Below, one piece after another: positions 1-9,176 of a stretch of 64,000 nucleotides of DNA (position 1 is its first letter; each line of letters begins with the position of its first letter). The notes below the pieces were generated by a model. It searched no databases. It saw only the letters and a program-made list of their open reading frames with translations, and was not told the origin of the DNA. This DNA comes from Pseudomonas benzenivorans (GTDB lineage Bacteria; Pseudomonadota; Gammaproteobacteria; Pseudomonadales; Pseudomonadaceae): assembly GCF_900100495.1 (NCBI RefSeq), contig NZ_FNCT01000002.1, positions 372,001 through 436,000 on the forward strand, read 5' to 3'. The translations under genes were made by a program, and so were the position numbers.

Positions 1-440
1 TCGAACAACCCTTCCAGCTCATGCGGCGCCATATTGCCGGAGGACATGATGCGCAGGTAATCGCAGATATAGGCGGTCATGCGCTCGTCCTTGAGGATGG
101 CCGGATACTTGCTGAATATCGGACTGGCCGCCGGCTCCTCGATATCGGCCTCGATGGCCATCATCCCCTCGCGGCGGCTCTTGTTGAGGATCTCGTAGAC
201 CAGCCTCAGCACTTCGAGATAGAAGGTGTGGGTGAAGCGCGAACTGAACATCTTCAACGACTTCTTGAACACGTGCATGAACATGCTGCCCGGGTTCGCC
301 TGGAGAAAGGCCCCCAGCGCCGCGCCGCCGATGATCATGACCTCGAAGGGATGGATAAGCGCCATGAACTGCCCACCCGACAGAATGAACCCGCCCAGCA
401 CGCTGGCGAATACAACGATGATGCCGATGATTTTTGCCAT
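1..440 (-). CDS. motA: Flagellar motor stator protein MotA (3' end outside window)
   Basis: This is the N-terminal half (about 146 codons) of the proton-channel stator subunit MotA, which forms the torque-generating unit with MotB in the inner membrane. The translation starts MAKIIGIIVVFASVLGG. Two membrane segments are visible (about residues 4-24 and 31-50), followed by the cytoplasmic stretch KSRREGMMAIEADIE typical of MotA. The family is about 280 residues long, so roughly half lies outside the window, with motB expected beyond it. A sigma-28-like promoter lies about 55 bp upstream. The start is the ATG at 440. Confidence 0.93.
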   Translation of the reverse strand, partial: MAKIIGIIVVFASVLGGFILSGGQFMALIHPFEVMIIGGAALGAFLQANPGSMFMHVFKKSLKMFSSRFTHTFYLEVLRLVYEILNKSRREGMMAIEADIEEPAASPIFSKYPAILKDERMTAYICDYLRIMSSGNMAPHELEGLF

Positions 441-494
441 AAAAAGAAACTTGCGAGGCCTGTAGTAGAGGGTTCTGCAAATCAACCCTTCTAT

Positions 495-521
495 TTATCG
501 GAAGTTATGCGCGAGACTATA
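495..521 (-). promoter_or_regulatory. FliA (sigma-28) type promoter for motA
   Basis: On the minus strand the sequence reads TATAGTCT, 11 bases, then TCCGATAA. The flagellar sigma-28 consensus is TAAAGTTT-N11-GCCGATAA, so 6 of 8 and 7 of 8 positions match with exact spacing. It sits 55 bp upstream of the motA ATG, as expected for a late flagellar gene. Confidence 0.7.
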
Positions 522-558
522 GTCAGTTAAGGCTAAAAGCCAGCGTGGCCAAGGACCG

Positions 559-2091
559 ATGTCGCCCCCTCTCCCTCTACCTCGTCGTCTCGAAGAGTGG
601 CTCGAACAGCTGGACGAGCAACCATTGCCGGTGCCTATCGCGAGCCATCAGAGCGTCAGTCGCGCACTATCCGACAACCGCCGCTCGTTGCGCGAAATTG
701 CCGAATTGATGCAGAGCAGCCCCGCCCTGGCGTTGGCCGTGCTGCGCGAGGCCAATCGACAAGGCGGCAGTTTCAGCGAGCCCGCCGAGAGCCTGGAAAG
801 CGCAATCGGTCGACTCGGACTGCAGCGCACCGCGGATCTGCTGAAGCGCCAGCCCGCCCACCCCCTCGATGAAATCCCCCTGGCCCTGCGACAAATCCAG
901 CTGATCAGCCAACATGCCGCGCAGCAGGCCAATGGCTTGTTCGCCGGTCGCCTGGCGCGGCTCTGGCAGGAGATCCACTGGGGCAGCCTGCTGTTTCTCG
1001 CGCCGCTCTGGGCGCTGGTGGCGGCGCACCCCGAGCTGTTCTCGGCCTGGGAACAACGGGTGCTGGCCAACGGCGAGCCGGCCGCCAAGGTCGAACAGGA
1101 GCTGCTCGGCGTGCCCCTGCTCCAGCTCTGCCTGGCGCTGGCCGAACGCTGGCGGCTGCCCGACTGGATAGTCCAGGGCTACCGCCTGCTGGCGCAGGAC
1201 CGGCGCCAACTGGTCAGGGCCCTGCATATCGCCCACGACAACGAGCACCCCCTGCATCAACAACAGCTGCTCGATGCCGACACTCCGCTGCGCCGCTGGC
1301 TGACCCGGCCGGGCAACAGCATCCTGCTGGCCAACGGCCTGGCACTCTCGGCCCACCATGCCTGGAACGGCCCGCACACCGCACGCTGGCAGCGCCTGAC
1401 CGGACTGTACCTGCAACTGTCGCTGAACGAGGTGCAGCAGCAGGTTCACCAGCACGCCGTGCAGAGCGCACGCCAACACGGCGGCGGCGACCTCTGGCAT
1501 CCCGCCCAAGCCCTGCTGTGGCCCTGGGACGCGCGCCGCCTGCAAGCCGCCCGTCCCACCGCGGCGGCCGCCACGACGCCCCCTGCCGCGGCGGAAAACG
1601 AATGGCGTCGACACTGTGCACGCCTGCTCGCCCAGCCGAGCGCGTTCGACAACCTCGCGCAACTGACCGCCTGCGCCAGCCAGGCCCTGCAGGCGTGCGG
1701 CATGCAGCGCGTGCTGCTGCTCCTCGCCGACCGTACCCACAGCCGCCTGCAGGTGCAGCAGCAGGCCGGCCTGCCGCCATCGGCGAGCGGCCTGAGACTG
1801 GACCCGCAACACAGTCAGGTCCTGCGCCGACTGCTCCAGGAGCCGGCGCAGTTGCGCCTGACGCCGGCCAATATCGCGCAGTTCTCCGCCCTGCTGCCGG
1901 GCGCTCTGAAGGCGCTGTTCCCCGGCGAACACCTGCTGTTGCGCTCGCTGGCCAACCAGGGCCGGGTGGTCATGCTGATCATCGCCGATCAGGCCGGCAG
2001 TGCGCTCGGCGATGCCGGCCTGCAGGCCTTCGGCAAAACCGCGCAATGCATCGAGCGCGGCCTGGGCAGCTTTGCCAAACGCGGACACTAG
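559..2091 (+). CDS. HDOD domain protein with GAF-like C-terminus
   Basis: A 510-residue soluble protein. Residues about 20-220 resemble an HDOD domain, a catalytically dead relative of HD phosphohydrolases used in signalling: an all-helical region with LREIAELMQSSPALALAVLR near residue 44 and LESAIGRLGLQRTADLL near 79. The C-terminal 170 residues look like a GAF sensor fold with the stretch QRVLLLLADRTHSRLQVQQ. It divergently flanks motA and precedes rhdA and psd. The position matches what I recall as PA4955 in P. aeruginosa. A regulatory role is inferred from the fold and no ligand is visible. The start is the ATG at 559. Confidence 0.7.
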   Translation: MSPPLPLPRRLEEWLEQLDEQPLPVPIASHQSVSRALSDNRRSLREIAELMQSSPALALAVLREANRQGGSFSEPAESLESAIGRLGLQRTADLLKRQPAHPLDEIPLALRQIQLISQHAAQQANGLFAGRLARLWQEIHWGSLLFLAPLWALVAAHPELFSAWEQRVLANGEPAAKVEQELLGVPLLQLCLALAERWRLPDWIVQGYRLLAQDRRQLVRALHIAHDNEHPLHQQQLLDADTPLRRWLTRPGNSILLANGLALSAHHAWNGPHTARWQRLTGLYLQLSLNEVQQQVHQHAVQSARQHGGGDLWHPAQALLWPWDARRLQAARPTAAAATTPPAAAENEWRRHCARLLAQPSAFDNLAQLTACASQALQACGMQRVLLLLADRTHSRLQVQQQAGLPPSASGLRLDPQHSQVLRRLLQEPAQLRLTPANIAQFSALLPGALKALFPGEHLLLRSLANQGRVVMLIIADQAGSALGDAGLQAFGKTAQCIERGLGSFAKRGH

Positions 2092-2138
2092 GCTTTCCGT
2101 TACAATCCCTCGCTTTACCTTCACCGAAGAGGCCGAGC

Positions 2139-2954
2139 ATGACTGCCTTCGCCGCATTGCCGCTGGTTATCGAACCGGCCGACCTGGCCAGCCGCCTGAC
2201 TGCGCCCGAGCTGATCCTGGTCGACCTGACCAGTACGGCGCGCTATGCCGCGGGGCACATTCCGGGCGCCCGCTTCGTCGATCCCAAGCGCACCCAACTG
2301 GGCCTGCCGCCGGCACCCGGCCTGCTGCCGGAGCGGCGCCAGTTGGAGCAGCTGTTTGCCGAACTGGGGCACCACCCGGACGCCGTCTATGTGGTCTACG
2401 ACGACGAAGGCGGCGGCTGGGCCGGGCGCTTCATCTGGCTGCTGGATGTGATCGGCCATCATCGCTATCACTACCTCGACGGCGGCCTGCTGGCCTGGCT
2501 GGCCGAGGGGCGCCCACTCAGCACCGAACAGCCCGCGGCGGCCAGCGCCCCCCTCAGCCTGACGCTGGACGACAGTCCCAGCGCCACCCGCGAATACCTG
2601 CAAAGCCGTCTCGGCGCCGCCGACCTGGCCATCTGGGACGCCCGCTCGCCGGCCGAATACCGCGGCGAAAAAGCCTTGGCGGCAAAAGCCGGGCACATCC
2701 CCGGCGCGGTCAACCTCGAATGGACCGCCGGCATGGATCGGGCCCGCGCCCTGCGCATTCGCCAGGACATGCCGGCGCTGCTCGCCAGCCTCGGCCTGAC
2801 CGCGGACAAGGAAATCATCACCCACTGCCAAACCCACCACCGCTCGGGCTTCACCTACCTGGTGGCGAAAGCCCTCGGCTATCCGCGCGTCAAGGCCTAC
2901 GCCGGTTCCTGGGGCGAGTGGGGCAACCACCCGGACACCCCGGTCGAACGCTGA
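2139..2954 (+). CDS. rhdA: Thiosulfate:cyanide sulfurtransferase (rhodanese)
   Basis: A 271-residue two-domain rhodanese that transfers sulfane sulfur from thiosulfate to cyanide or other thiophiles. The C-terminal domain carries the active loop THCQTHHRSG with the catalytic cysteine at residue 230. That is the same number and the same CQTHHR loop I recall for Azotobacter vinelandii RhdA. The N-terminal domain (VDLTSTARYAAGHIPGARFV) has the rhodanese fold without a catalytic cysteine. I chose the ATG at 2139 because it gives the family length; the frame stays open far upstream inside the HDOD gene. It lies 47 bp after the HDOD gene and 21 bp before psd, so it is probably co-transcribed with both. 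Confidence 0.93.
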   Translation: MTAFAALPLVIEPADLASRLTAPELILVDLTSTARYAAGHIPGARFVDPKRTQLGLPPAPGLLPERRQLEQLFAELGHHPDAVYVVYDDEGGGWAGRFIWLLDVIGHHRYHYLDGGLLAWLAEGRPLSTEQPAAASAPLSLTLDDSPSATREYLQSRLGAADLAIWDARSPAEYRGEKALAAKAGHIPGAVNLEWTAGMDRARALRIRQDMPALLASLGLTADKEIITHCQTHHRSGFTYLVAKALGYPRVKAYAGSWGEWGNHPDTPVER

Positions 2955-2975
2955 TCCGGCCTTTAAGGAAACCCG

Positions 2976-3839
2976 ATGAAACAACGCCTGTTTATCCTCA
3001 GCCAGTACCTGCTGCCGCACCACCTGCTGTCGCGCCTGATCGGCTACGCCGCCGAATGCCGCGCGGGCTGGTTCAAGAACCGCCTGATCAGCTGGTTCAT
3101 CAAACAGTACCGGGTCGACCTGAGCGAGGCGCAGGTCGAAGACCCGAGCGCCTTCGAGCACTTCAACGCCTTCTTCACCCGCGCCCTGAAAGACACTGCC
3201 CGCCCACTGGATGAAACGCCCGGGGCGATCCTCAGCCCGGCCGATGGTGCCGTCAGCCAACTCGGACCGATCGAGCACGGCCGGGTGTTCCAGGCCAAAG
3301 GTCACGGCTTCAGCGTGGTCGAACTGCTCGGCGGCGACAGCCAGCGCGCCAACCCCTTCATGGGCGGCGACTTCGCCACCATCTACCTGTCGCCGAAGGA
3401 CTACCACCGCGTGCACATGCCCCTGGCCGGCACCCTGCGGGAGATGGTCTATGTGCCGGGACGCCTGTTCTCGGTCAACCAGACCACCGCGGAAAACGTT
3501 CCCGAACTGTTCGCCCGCAACGAACGGGTGGTTTGCCTGTTCGATACCGAACGCGGGCCGATGGCCGTGGTGCTGGTGGGCGCGATGATCGTCGCCTCGA
3601 TCGAAACCGTCTGGGCCGGCCTGGTCACCCCGCCCAAGCGCGCCCTGAAAACCGTCCGCTATGACCAGGCGGCCCGTGCGCCGATCACCCTGGACAAAGG
3701 CGCCGAGCTCGGCCGCTTCAAGCTGGGCTCGACGGCCATCGTGCTGTTCGGCCCGGGCCAGGTGCGTTGGGCAGAGGGGCTCGGCGCCGGCAGCCAGGTG
3801 CAAATGGGCCAGCGCCTGGGCAACAGCCAGGCCAGCTGA
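2976..3839 (+). CDS. psd: Phosphatidylserine decarboxylase proenzyme
   Basis: A 287-residue membrane-associated enzyme that converts phosphatidylserine to phosphatidylethanolamine, the main Pseudomonas phospholipid. The self-cleavage motif LGST is present (FKLGSTAIVLFGPG). Serine 252 becomes the pyruvoyl prosthetic group, leaving a large beta chain and a short 36-residue alpha chain. Upstream, SPADGAV near residue 87 and YLSPKDYHRVHMP near 136 are the substrate and catalytic motifs of the family. A good ribosome site (AAGGAAA) precedes the ATG. The gene follows rhdA by 21 bp. Confidence 0.96.
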   Translation: MKQRLFILSQYLLPHHLLSRLIGYAAECRAGWFKNRLISWFIKQYRVDLSEAQVEDPSAFEHFNAFFTRALKDTARPLDETPGAILSPADGAVSQLGPIEHGRVFQAKGHGFSVVELLGGDSQRANPFMGGDFATIYLSPKDYHRVHMPLAGTLREMVYVPGRLFSVNQTTAENVPELFARNERVVCLFDTERGPMAVVLVGAMIVASIETVWAGLVTPPKRALKTVRYDQAARAPITLDKGAELGRFKLGSTAIVLFGPGQVRWAEGLGAGSQVQMGQRLGNSQAS

Positions 3840-3905
3840 ACCAGCGGGCCGCACGGCCGGGCCACTCCGCCGCCCGGCCCGGCATAGGGCTGCGGCCCCG
3901 GGCAG

Positions 3906-3927
3906 ATGCTGCTAGAGTTCGCAGCAT
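3906..3927. repeat. Perfect short hairpin upstream of the PilZ-like gene
   Basis: ATGCTGC and GCAGCAT form a perfect 7-bp stem around an 8-base loop in the 138-bp gap between psd and the next gene. There is no T run, so it is not a clear intrinsic terminator. It could be an operator or a leader structure. Confidence 0.4.
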
Positions 3928-3977
3928 GCAACCAGAACGACTCGCCTGACCTGTTGGCGTTGGAGTATCCGAGCTAG

Positions 3978-5783
3978 ATGGATAAACAGAGTCCCCACCT
4001 ACTACTCCGCGTGCCCACGCCGCATAAGCGAAGCCTGTCTTTCTGCGATGCCACCCCGCGCGACCTCAAGCGCTGGATCGCCGGCCTGCCCAAGGCCAAT
4101 ATCGGCGAGACGGCCCGCCAGCTGTACCAAGCCCTGGTCGAACTCAACCAACTGCTGATCGCCTCGGACAATCGTCTGCATCTGCTGGAGCTGCTGCGCC
4201 CGGAGGTGTACTTCGTCTGCAAGCACCTGGAGCGGCACTTCCTCAACCAGGCCATCGTCCTCGACGAACGCCCGCGCAAAGTCGCCAATCTGTGCCAGGC
4301 CCTGCAGAACCATCTGGCGGTCGGCTACAAGCTGATCGTTGCCCGCGTGGCCGCACAGGCCAAGCAGGAGCGCAACCAGCTACTCTCCGTCGCCCTGCAA
4401 CGCGCCACCCACAGCCTGTGCGGCCCACTGATCCGCGCCAGCCAATTGTATTGCCCGGTGCCGGAGGGGCTGTGGCTGGAACTGCACCAGCTGTACCTGA
4501 TCGCCCGCGAGCGCAACCTGCAAAAGCTGGCGATCCGTGATCCGCTGGCCCGCCATACCCAGGGCCTGAGCACCGAACAGAGCTACCTGGTCGCCCTGCT
4601 GCTCGGCTGCGCCCGCTGCAACCAGATGCGCCAGAGCGCTATCGCGCGCCTGGCCGAAGTCCTGGAACCCTGGAGCGCGCTGGTCACCCTGCAAGCGGCT
4701 GACGCACCTTCGAGCCTGTTTGCGGTCGCCCCGCAACTGGATGGCCCGCCGCGCTACACCTCGCTGTTCCAGCCCAACGAACTGTCCCACGCGCTGGGCA
4801 TCGACCCGCAACAGTTGGTCGAGGCGATCAAGGATCACCTGGCGCAGCCGCCGGAGCAGCTCGCGCAACCGCGCCTGCTGGTGCCCGAAGGCTTCAGCCT
4901 GGACATGCTGCAGCACCTTGCCGCCGCCTGGGGCGACATCTCCGAACGGACCTTCCAACGCACCCACGGCCAGGGGCTGCTGACCTTGTGCATCGGCATG
5001 AGCGCACTGCACTTCTTCCTGGCCAACCAACGGCCGTTCAACGAGATTCTCCAGCTCCCGAGCGAAACCGGCACTGCCGTCTTCACCGCCAGCAGCGGCG
5101 CCCCGGACGTCTGGGCCGCCGCCTTCGATGCGCAGAAGGGCAACGACTGGAGCAAGGGCCTGCCTTTCGAGGAGATCGAGTACAGCAAACCCAGGCAGCA
5201 AGACAGTCCGCCAGAGCCCGTCGGCGGTGAAAGCTATCCAACCTTCGCCTTGCCGATCGTCAACCACAGCCCCGGCGGCTACTGCCTGTCCTGGCCGAAA
5301 GAGGTGCCGAGCCAACTGCAGGCCGGCGAACTGCTCGGCGTACAGGACAGCCCGGAGCAGGGCTGGAGCGTCGCCGTGGTCCGCTGGATTCGCCAGGTCC
5401 GCGGCGGCGGCACGCAGATGGGCATCGAGCTGATCGCCCCGCACGCCCAGTCCTGCGGCTTGCAGCTGCTGCGCAAGGCCGAGCAGAACAGCCAATACCT
5501 GCGCACCCTGCTGCTGCCGGAGATCAGCGCGATCTCCCGGCCGGCCACCCTGATCACCCCGCGCCTGCCGTTCCAGGAAGGCAACAAGGTGATGATCAAC
5601 CTCAACGGCACCGAGCGCCGCGCGGTGCTCAGCCGCCGGCAAACCAGCACCGGCAGTTTCAACCAGTTCGAATACCGCAGCGTCGAACAGCCGCCCGGCG
5701 ACCAGGACAAGCCTGTCACAACCCCGGAAAGCCGCAGCCCAGGCGGGGAGGAAGACTTTGACTCGCTCTGGAAGTCGCTGTAG
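3978..5783 (+). CDS. Conserved PilZ-like protein next to fimX
   Basis: A 601-residue cytoplasmic protein of unproven function. The first 400 residues are mostly helical without a motif I recognise. Residues about 425-500 look like a PilZ-type beta-barrel: GGYCLSW, then AGELLGVQD, then VAVVRWIRQV, then GTQMGIELIAP. This follows the PilZ order of a G-x-C/L strand, a hydrophobic strand and a G-x-E/F strand. I do not see the RxxxR c-di-GMP-binding arm ahead of it. The C-terminus is acidic and low-complexity. Position matches what I recall as PA4958. Because it sits 63 bp before fimX, a link to c-di-GMP or type IV pilus control is plausible but inferred. Confidence 0.6.
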   Translation: MDKQSPHLLLRVPTPHKRSLSFCDATPRDLKRWIAGLPKANIGETARQLYQALVELNQLLIASDNRLHLLELLRPEVYFVCKHLERHFLNQAIVLDERPRKVANLCQALQNHLAVGYKLIVARVAAQAKQERNQLLSVALQRATHSLCGPLIRASQLYCPVPEGLWLELHQLYLIARERNLQKLAIRDPLARHTQGLSTEQSYLVALLLGCARCNQMRQSAIARLAEVLEPWSALVTLQAADAPSSLFAVAPQLDGPPRYTSLFQPNELSHALGIDPQQLVEAIKDHLAQPPEQLAQPRLLVPEGFSLDMLQHLAAAWGDISERTFQRTHGQGLLTLCIGMSALHFFLANQRPFNEILQLPSETGTAVFTASSGAPDVWAAAFDAQKGNDWSKGLPFEEIEYSKPRQQDSPPEPVGGESYPTFALPIVNHSPGGYCLSWPKEVPSQLQAGELLGVQDSPEQGWSVAVVRWIRQVRGGGTQMGIELIAPHAQSCGLQLLRKAEQNSQYLRTLLLPEISAISRPATLITPRLPFQEGNKVMINLNGTERRAVLSRRQTSTGSFNQFEYRSVEQPPGDQDKPVTTPESRSPGGEEDFDSLWKSL

Positions 5784-5846
5784 ATTGCCGGCACATCACT
5801 TTTTGTCGCCTTTTCGCGCCCGTTTGGCGCAGATCTGATCCCCGCC

Positions 5847-7916
5847 ATGGCCATCGAAAAAAAAACCATCCGGCTGCTGATTCTCGAAGACTCGCAGAAC
5901 GAGGCCGAGCGCCTCGTCAGCCTGTTCCGCAATGCCGGGCGCGCCACCCGCGTACATCGCCTGACCTCCAGCGATGACCTGGCCGAGGCCCTGCAGCAAA
6001 GCTGGGACCTGCTGATCGCCGCGCCGCGCAGCGAGCAGCTCGACCCCGGCGAGGTGATTGGCGCGATCCGCCGCCAAGCCAAAGACATCCCGATCATTCA
6101 ACTGCTCGACGGCAACGATTCCGACAGCATCACCGAGGCCCTCGCCCTGGGCGCCCAGGATGCGCTGCCACAGGGCGAGGACGAGCGCCTGGTGCTGGTG
6201 GCCAAACGCGAGCTGGCCAACCTGGAGGAGCGCCGCGCCCGCCGCGCCGCCGAAGTGGCCCTGCGCGAGGCGGAGAAGCGCTGCCAGTTGCTGCTCGACA
6301 GCTCCGTCGATGCCATCACCTACGTGCATGACGGCATGCACATCTATGCCAACCGCGCCTACCTCGAACTGTTCGACTATCAGGACGCCGACGAACTGGA
6401 AGGCATGCCGATGATCGACCTGATCGCCGGCGCCGACCAGAGCAACTTCAAGGACTTCCTGAAGAACTACCAGAGCGCCGAGGGCAGCGCCGAACTGGCC
6501 TGTGCCGGGGTCAAGGCCAACGGCCAGACCTTCCAGGCCAGGATGAGCTTCTCGCCGGCCACCTACGACAGCGAACCCTGTATCCAGGTGGTGATCCGCG
6601 CGGAAAGTGGCAATGCCGAGCTGGAGGAGAAGCTGCGCGAGATCAGCAGCCAGGACCTGGTGACCGGCCTGTACAACCGCAGCCACTTCCTCGAACTGAT
6701 GGACGCCGCCGCCGAGCGCGCGATCAACGCCGGCCAGCCGGCCAGCCTGGCCTATGTCCGCGTCGACCGTTACGCCGGCCTGCTGGCCGAGGTCGGCCTG
6801 GCCGGCATCGATCTGCTGCTCACCGACCTGGCCAACCTGCTGCGCGGCCACTTTGCCGGCGAGGCGCAACTGGCGCGCTTCGGCGACGATGTGTTCGCCG
6901 TGCTGCAAGCGGGCAAGACCCCGGAGCAGTGCGAGGCCGACCTGGCCGCCCTGCTGAAGAAGGTCGAAAGCCACCTGTTCGACGTCAGCGGCCGTACCGC
7001 CCAGACCTCCTTGTCGATCGGCGTCGCCGGCCTCAACGAGAAGACCGCAAAGGCCCAGGAAGTGGTCGACCGCGCCCAGCGTTGCGCCGACGAACTACGC
7101 GACGGCAATGCGCTGAAACTGTTCAACCCGGCCGATGAACTGGCCGCCGCCGCCAACCGCGGCAGCATAGTCGCCATGGTGCAGCAGGCCCTCGAGCACA
7201 ACAGCTTCCGCCTGCTGTTCCAGCCGATCATCAGCCTGCGTGGCGACAGCCATGAACATTACGAAGTGCTGCTGCGCCTGCTCAGCCCGCAGGGCCATGA
7301 GGTGCCGCCGCCCGAGTTCCTCAATGCCGCCAAGGAGGCCGGCCTGGGCGAGAGGATCGACCGCTGGGTGATCCTCAACTCGATCAAGCTGCTCGCCGAC
7401 CACCGCAGCAAGGGCCACAACACCCACCTGTTCGTCCACCTGTCGAGCGCCAGCCTGCTGGACCAGACCCTGTTGCCCTGGCTCAGCGTGGCCTTGAAGG
7501 CCGCGCGCCTGCCCTCCGACGCCCTGGTGTTCCAGTTCAGCGAGCCGGACGCCATCGCCTACCTGAAGCAGGCCAAGGTGCTGACCCAGGGCCTCAGCGA
7601 GTTGCACTGCAAGGTCGCGATCAGCCAGTTCGGCTGCGCGATCAACCCCTTCAACACCTTGAAGCACCTGAACATCGACTTCGTGAAGATCGATGGCTCG
7701 TTTTCCCAGGACCTGTCCAGCGCCGACAACCAGGAAGCGCTGAAAACCCTGCTGGCCAGCCTGCACGCCCAAGCCAAGCTGACCATCGTGCCCTTCATCG
7801 AGAGCGCCAGCGTGCTGGCCACGCTCTGGCAGGCCGGGGTCAATTACATCCAGGGCCACTACCTGCAAGGCCCCAGCCAGTCGATGGACTACGATTTTTC
7901 CGCCGGCGACGAATAG
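5847..7916 (+). CDS. fimX: FimX-type GGDEF/EAL c-di-GMP effector
   Basis: A 689-residue protein required in P. aeruginosa for type IV pilus assembly and twitching; there it localises to a cell pole. Domain order is a REC-like N-terminus (1-125), PAS (about 140-255), GGDEF (about 265-425) and EAL (about 440-680). The GGDEF signature is degenerate: residues 346-350 read GDDVF. The EAL signature reads EVL at 473-475. Both changes are characteristic of FimX, which binds c-di-GMP through its EAL domain with little or no turnover. The REC domain starts LLILEDSQNEAER. Length and motif positions match P. aeruginosa FimX as I recall it. Confidence 0.93.
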   Translation: MAIEKKTIRLLILEDSQNEAERLVSLFRNAGRATRVHRLTSSDDLAEALQQSWDLLIAAPRSEQLDPGEVIGAIRRQAKDIPIIQLLDGNDSDSITEALALGAQDALPQGEDERLVLVAKRELANLEERRARRAAEVALREAEKRCQLLLDSSVDAITYVHDGMHIYANRAYLELFDYQDADELEGMPMIDLIAGADQSNFKDFLKNYQSAEGSAELACAGVKANGQTFQARMSFSPATYDSEPCIQVVIRAESGNAELEEKLREISSQDLVTGLYNRSHFLELMDAAAERAINAGQPASLAYVRVDRYAGLLAEVGLAGIDLLLTDLANLLRGHFAGEAQLARFGDDVFAVLQAGKTPEQCEADLAALLKKVESHLFDVSGRTAQTSLSIGVAGLNEKTAKAQEVVDRAQRCADELRDGNALKLFNPADELAAAANRGSIVAMVQQALEHNSFRLLFQPIISLRGDSHEHYEVLLRLLSPQGHEVPPPEFLNAAKEAGLGERIDRWVILNSIKLLADHRSKGHNTHLFVHLSSASLLDQTLLPWLSVALKAARLPSDALVFQFSEPDAIAYLKQAKVLTQGLSELHCKVAISQFGCAINPFNTLKHLNIDFVKIDGSFSQDLSSADNQEALKTLLASLHAQAKLTIVPFIESASVLATLWQAGVNYIQGHYLQGPSQSMDYDFSAGDE

Positions 7917-7935
7917 GGCGGCGCCAGTGCCGCCC
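7916..7935. terminator. Hairpin between convergent fimX and serB
   Basis: GGGCGGC and GCCGCCC form a perfect 7-bp GC stem around a 6-base loop. It starts at the last base of the fimX stop codon, in the 45-bp gap between convergent genes. No T run follows on either strand, so any termination would be weak or Rho-assisted. Confidence 0.35.
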
Positions 7936-7961
7936 GGCTCCTGCGCCGTTCGCCGGCGTCG

Positions 7962-9176
7962 CTATTCCAGACCGTCGCGGTCACGGAACCCGAGCAGATA
8001 GAGGATGCCATCCAGCCCCAGGGTCGAGATGGCCTGCTTGGCCGACTGCTTGACCAAGGGCTTGGCGCGGAACGCCACGCCCAGGCCGGCAATCGCCAGC
8101 ATCGGCAGGTCGTTGGCGCCATCGCCGACGGCAATCGTCTGCTCCAGGCGCAGCCCTTCTTTTTGCGCCAGCTCGCGCAGCAAGTCGGCCTTGCGCTGCG
8201 CATCGACGATCGGCTCGAGCGCCACGCCGGTGACCCGGCCATCGACGATCTGCAGCTCGTTGGCGAACACATAGTCGATGCCCAGCTTGGCCTGCAGCTG
8301 CTTGGCGAAGTAACTGAAGCCGCCAGACAGGATCGCGGTCTTGTAGCCCAGACGGTGCAGCTCGCTGAACAGGGTTTCGGCCCCCTCGGTGAGACGCAGC
8401 GAGGCACCGATGTCCGCCAGCACGCTCTCCGGCAGGCCCTTGAGCAGGGCCAGGCGCTCCCTGAAGCTGGCGGCGAAGTCCAGCTCGCCGCGCATCGCCC
8501 GCTCGGTGATGGCCGACACCTTGTCACCCACCCCCGCGGCCTTGGCCAACTCGTCGATCACCTCGGCCTCGATCAGCGTCGAGTCCATGTCGAACACCGC
8601 CAGACGGCGGTTGCGGCGGAACAGCGAATCGCGCTGGAAGGCGATATCGACGTTCAACTCCTGGGCCACGCTGAGGAACTCGGCGCGCAGCGCGGCCGGG
8701 TCGGCCGGCTCGCCACGCACGGAAAACTCGACACAGCCCTTGCCCTGTTCGGCCGGGGTGTCCAGCGGCATGCGCCCGGACAGGCGGTCGATATGGTCGA
8801 TATTCAAGCCGTACCTGGCGGTAATCGTGCTGACCCGATGCAACTGCTCGGCGGTGACCTTGCGCGTCAGCAGGGTAACGATATGCCGGGGCTTGCCCTG
8901 ACCGCCGACCCATTGCTGGTAATCCGCCTCGGACACCGGGGTGAAGCGCACCTGCTGGTCGAGCTTGTAGGCGGTGAACAGCACGTCCTTGAGCACCGAG
9001 GACGCGCGCTCGGTATGCGGAATCTCTACCAGGATGCCGAACGACAGGGTGTCGTGGATCACCGCCTGGCCGATGTCGAGGATATTCACCCCGCCCTGGG
9101 CCAGCACGCCGGTAATCGCGGCGGTCAGACCGGGGCGGTCTTCGCCGGTGATGTTGATCAGGACGATTTCGCGCAA
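7962..9176 (-). CDS. serB: Phosphoserine phosphatase SerB with ACT domains
   Basis: A 404-residue enzyme that hydrolyses O-phospho-L-serine, the last step of serine synthesis. The N-terminal half contains two ACT-like regulatory domains; the first reads LINITGEDRPGLTAAITGVL. The C-terminal half is a HAD phosphatase with DMDSTLIEAE, where Asp196 should be the phosphorylated nucleophile and Asp198 the acid/base. It also has the late HAD motif GDGANDLPML. The start is a TTG at 9176, because GGAGG lies 7 bases upstream and homologues begin MREIVLIN at exactly this point; the longer in-frame extension lacks support. It is divergent from the Smp-family gene. Confidence 0.94.
   Translation of the reverse strand: MREIVLINITGEDRPGLTAAITGVLAQGGVNILDIGQAVIHDTLSFGILVEIPHTERASSVLKDVLFTAYKLDQQVRFTPVSEADYQQWVGGQGKPRHIVTLLTRKVTAEQLHRVSTITARYGLNIDHIDRLSGRMPLDTPAEQGKGCVEFSVRGEPADPAALRAEFLSVAQELNVDIAFQRDSLFRRNRRLAVFDMDSTLIEAEVIDELAKAAGVGDKVSAITERAMRGELDFAASFRERLALLKGLPESVLADIGASLRLTEGAETLFSELHRLGYKTAILSGGFSYFAKQLQAKLGIDYVFANELQIVDGRVTGVALEPIVDAQRKADLLRELAQKEGLRLEQTIAVGDGANDLPMLAIAGLGVAFRAKPLVKQSAKQAISTLGLDGILYLLGFRDRDGLE

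Noticed and set aside
19..480. Long minus-strand open frame overlapping the motA start
   Set aside because: It is out of frame with motA, has Arg/His-rich low-complexity sequence and no recognisable domain, as expected for a shadow in high-GC DNA.
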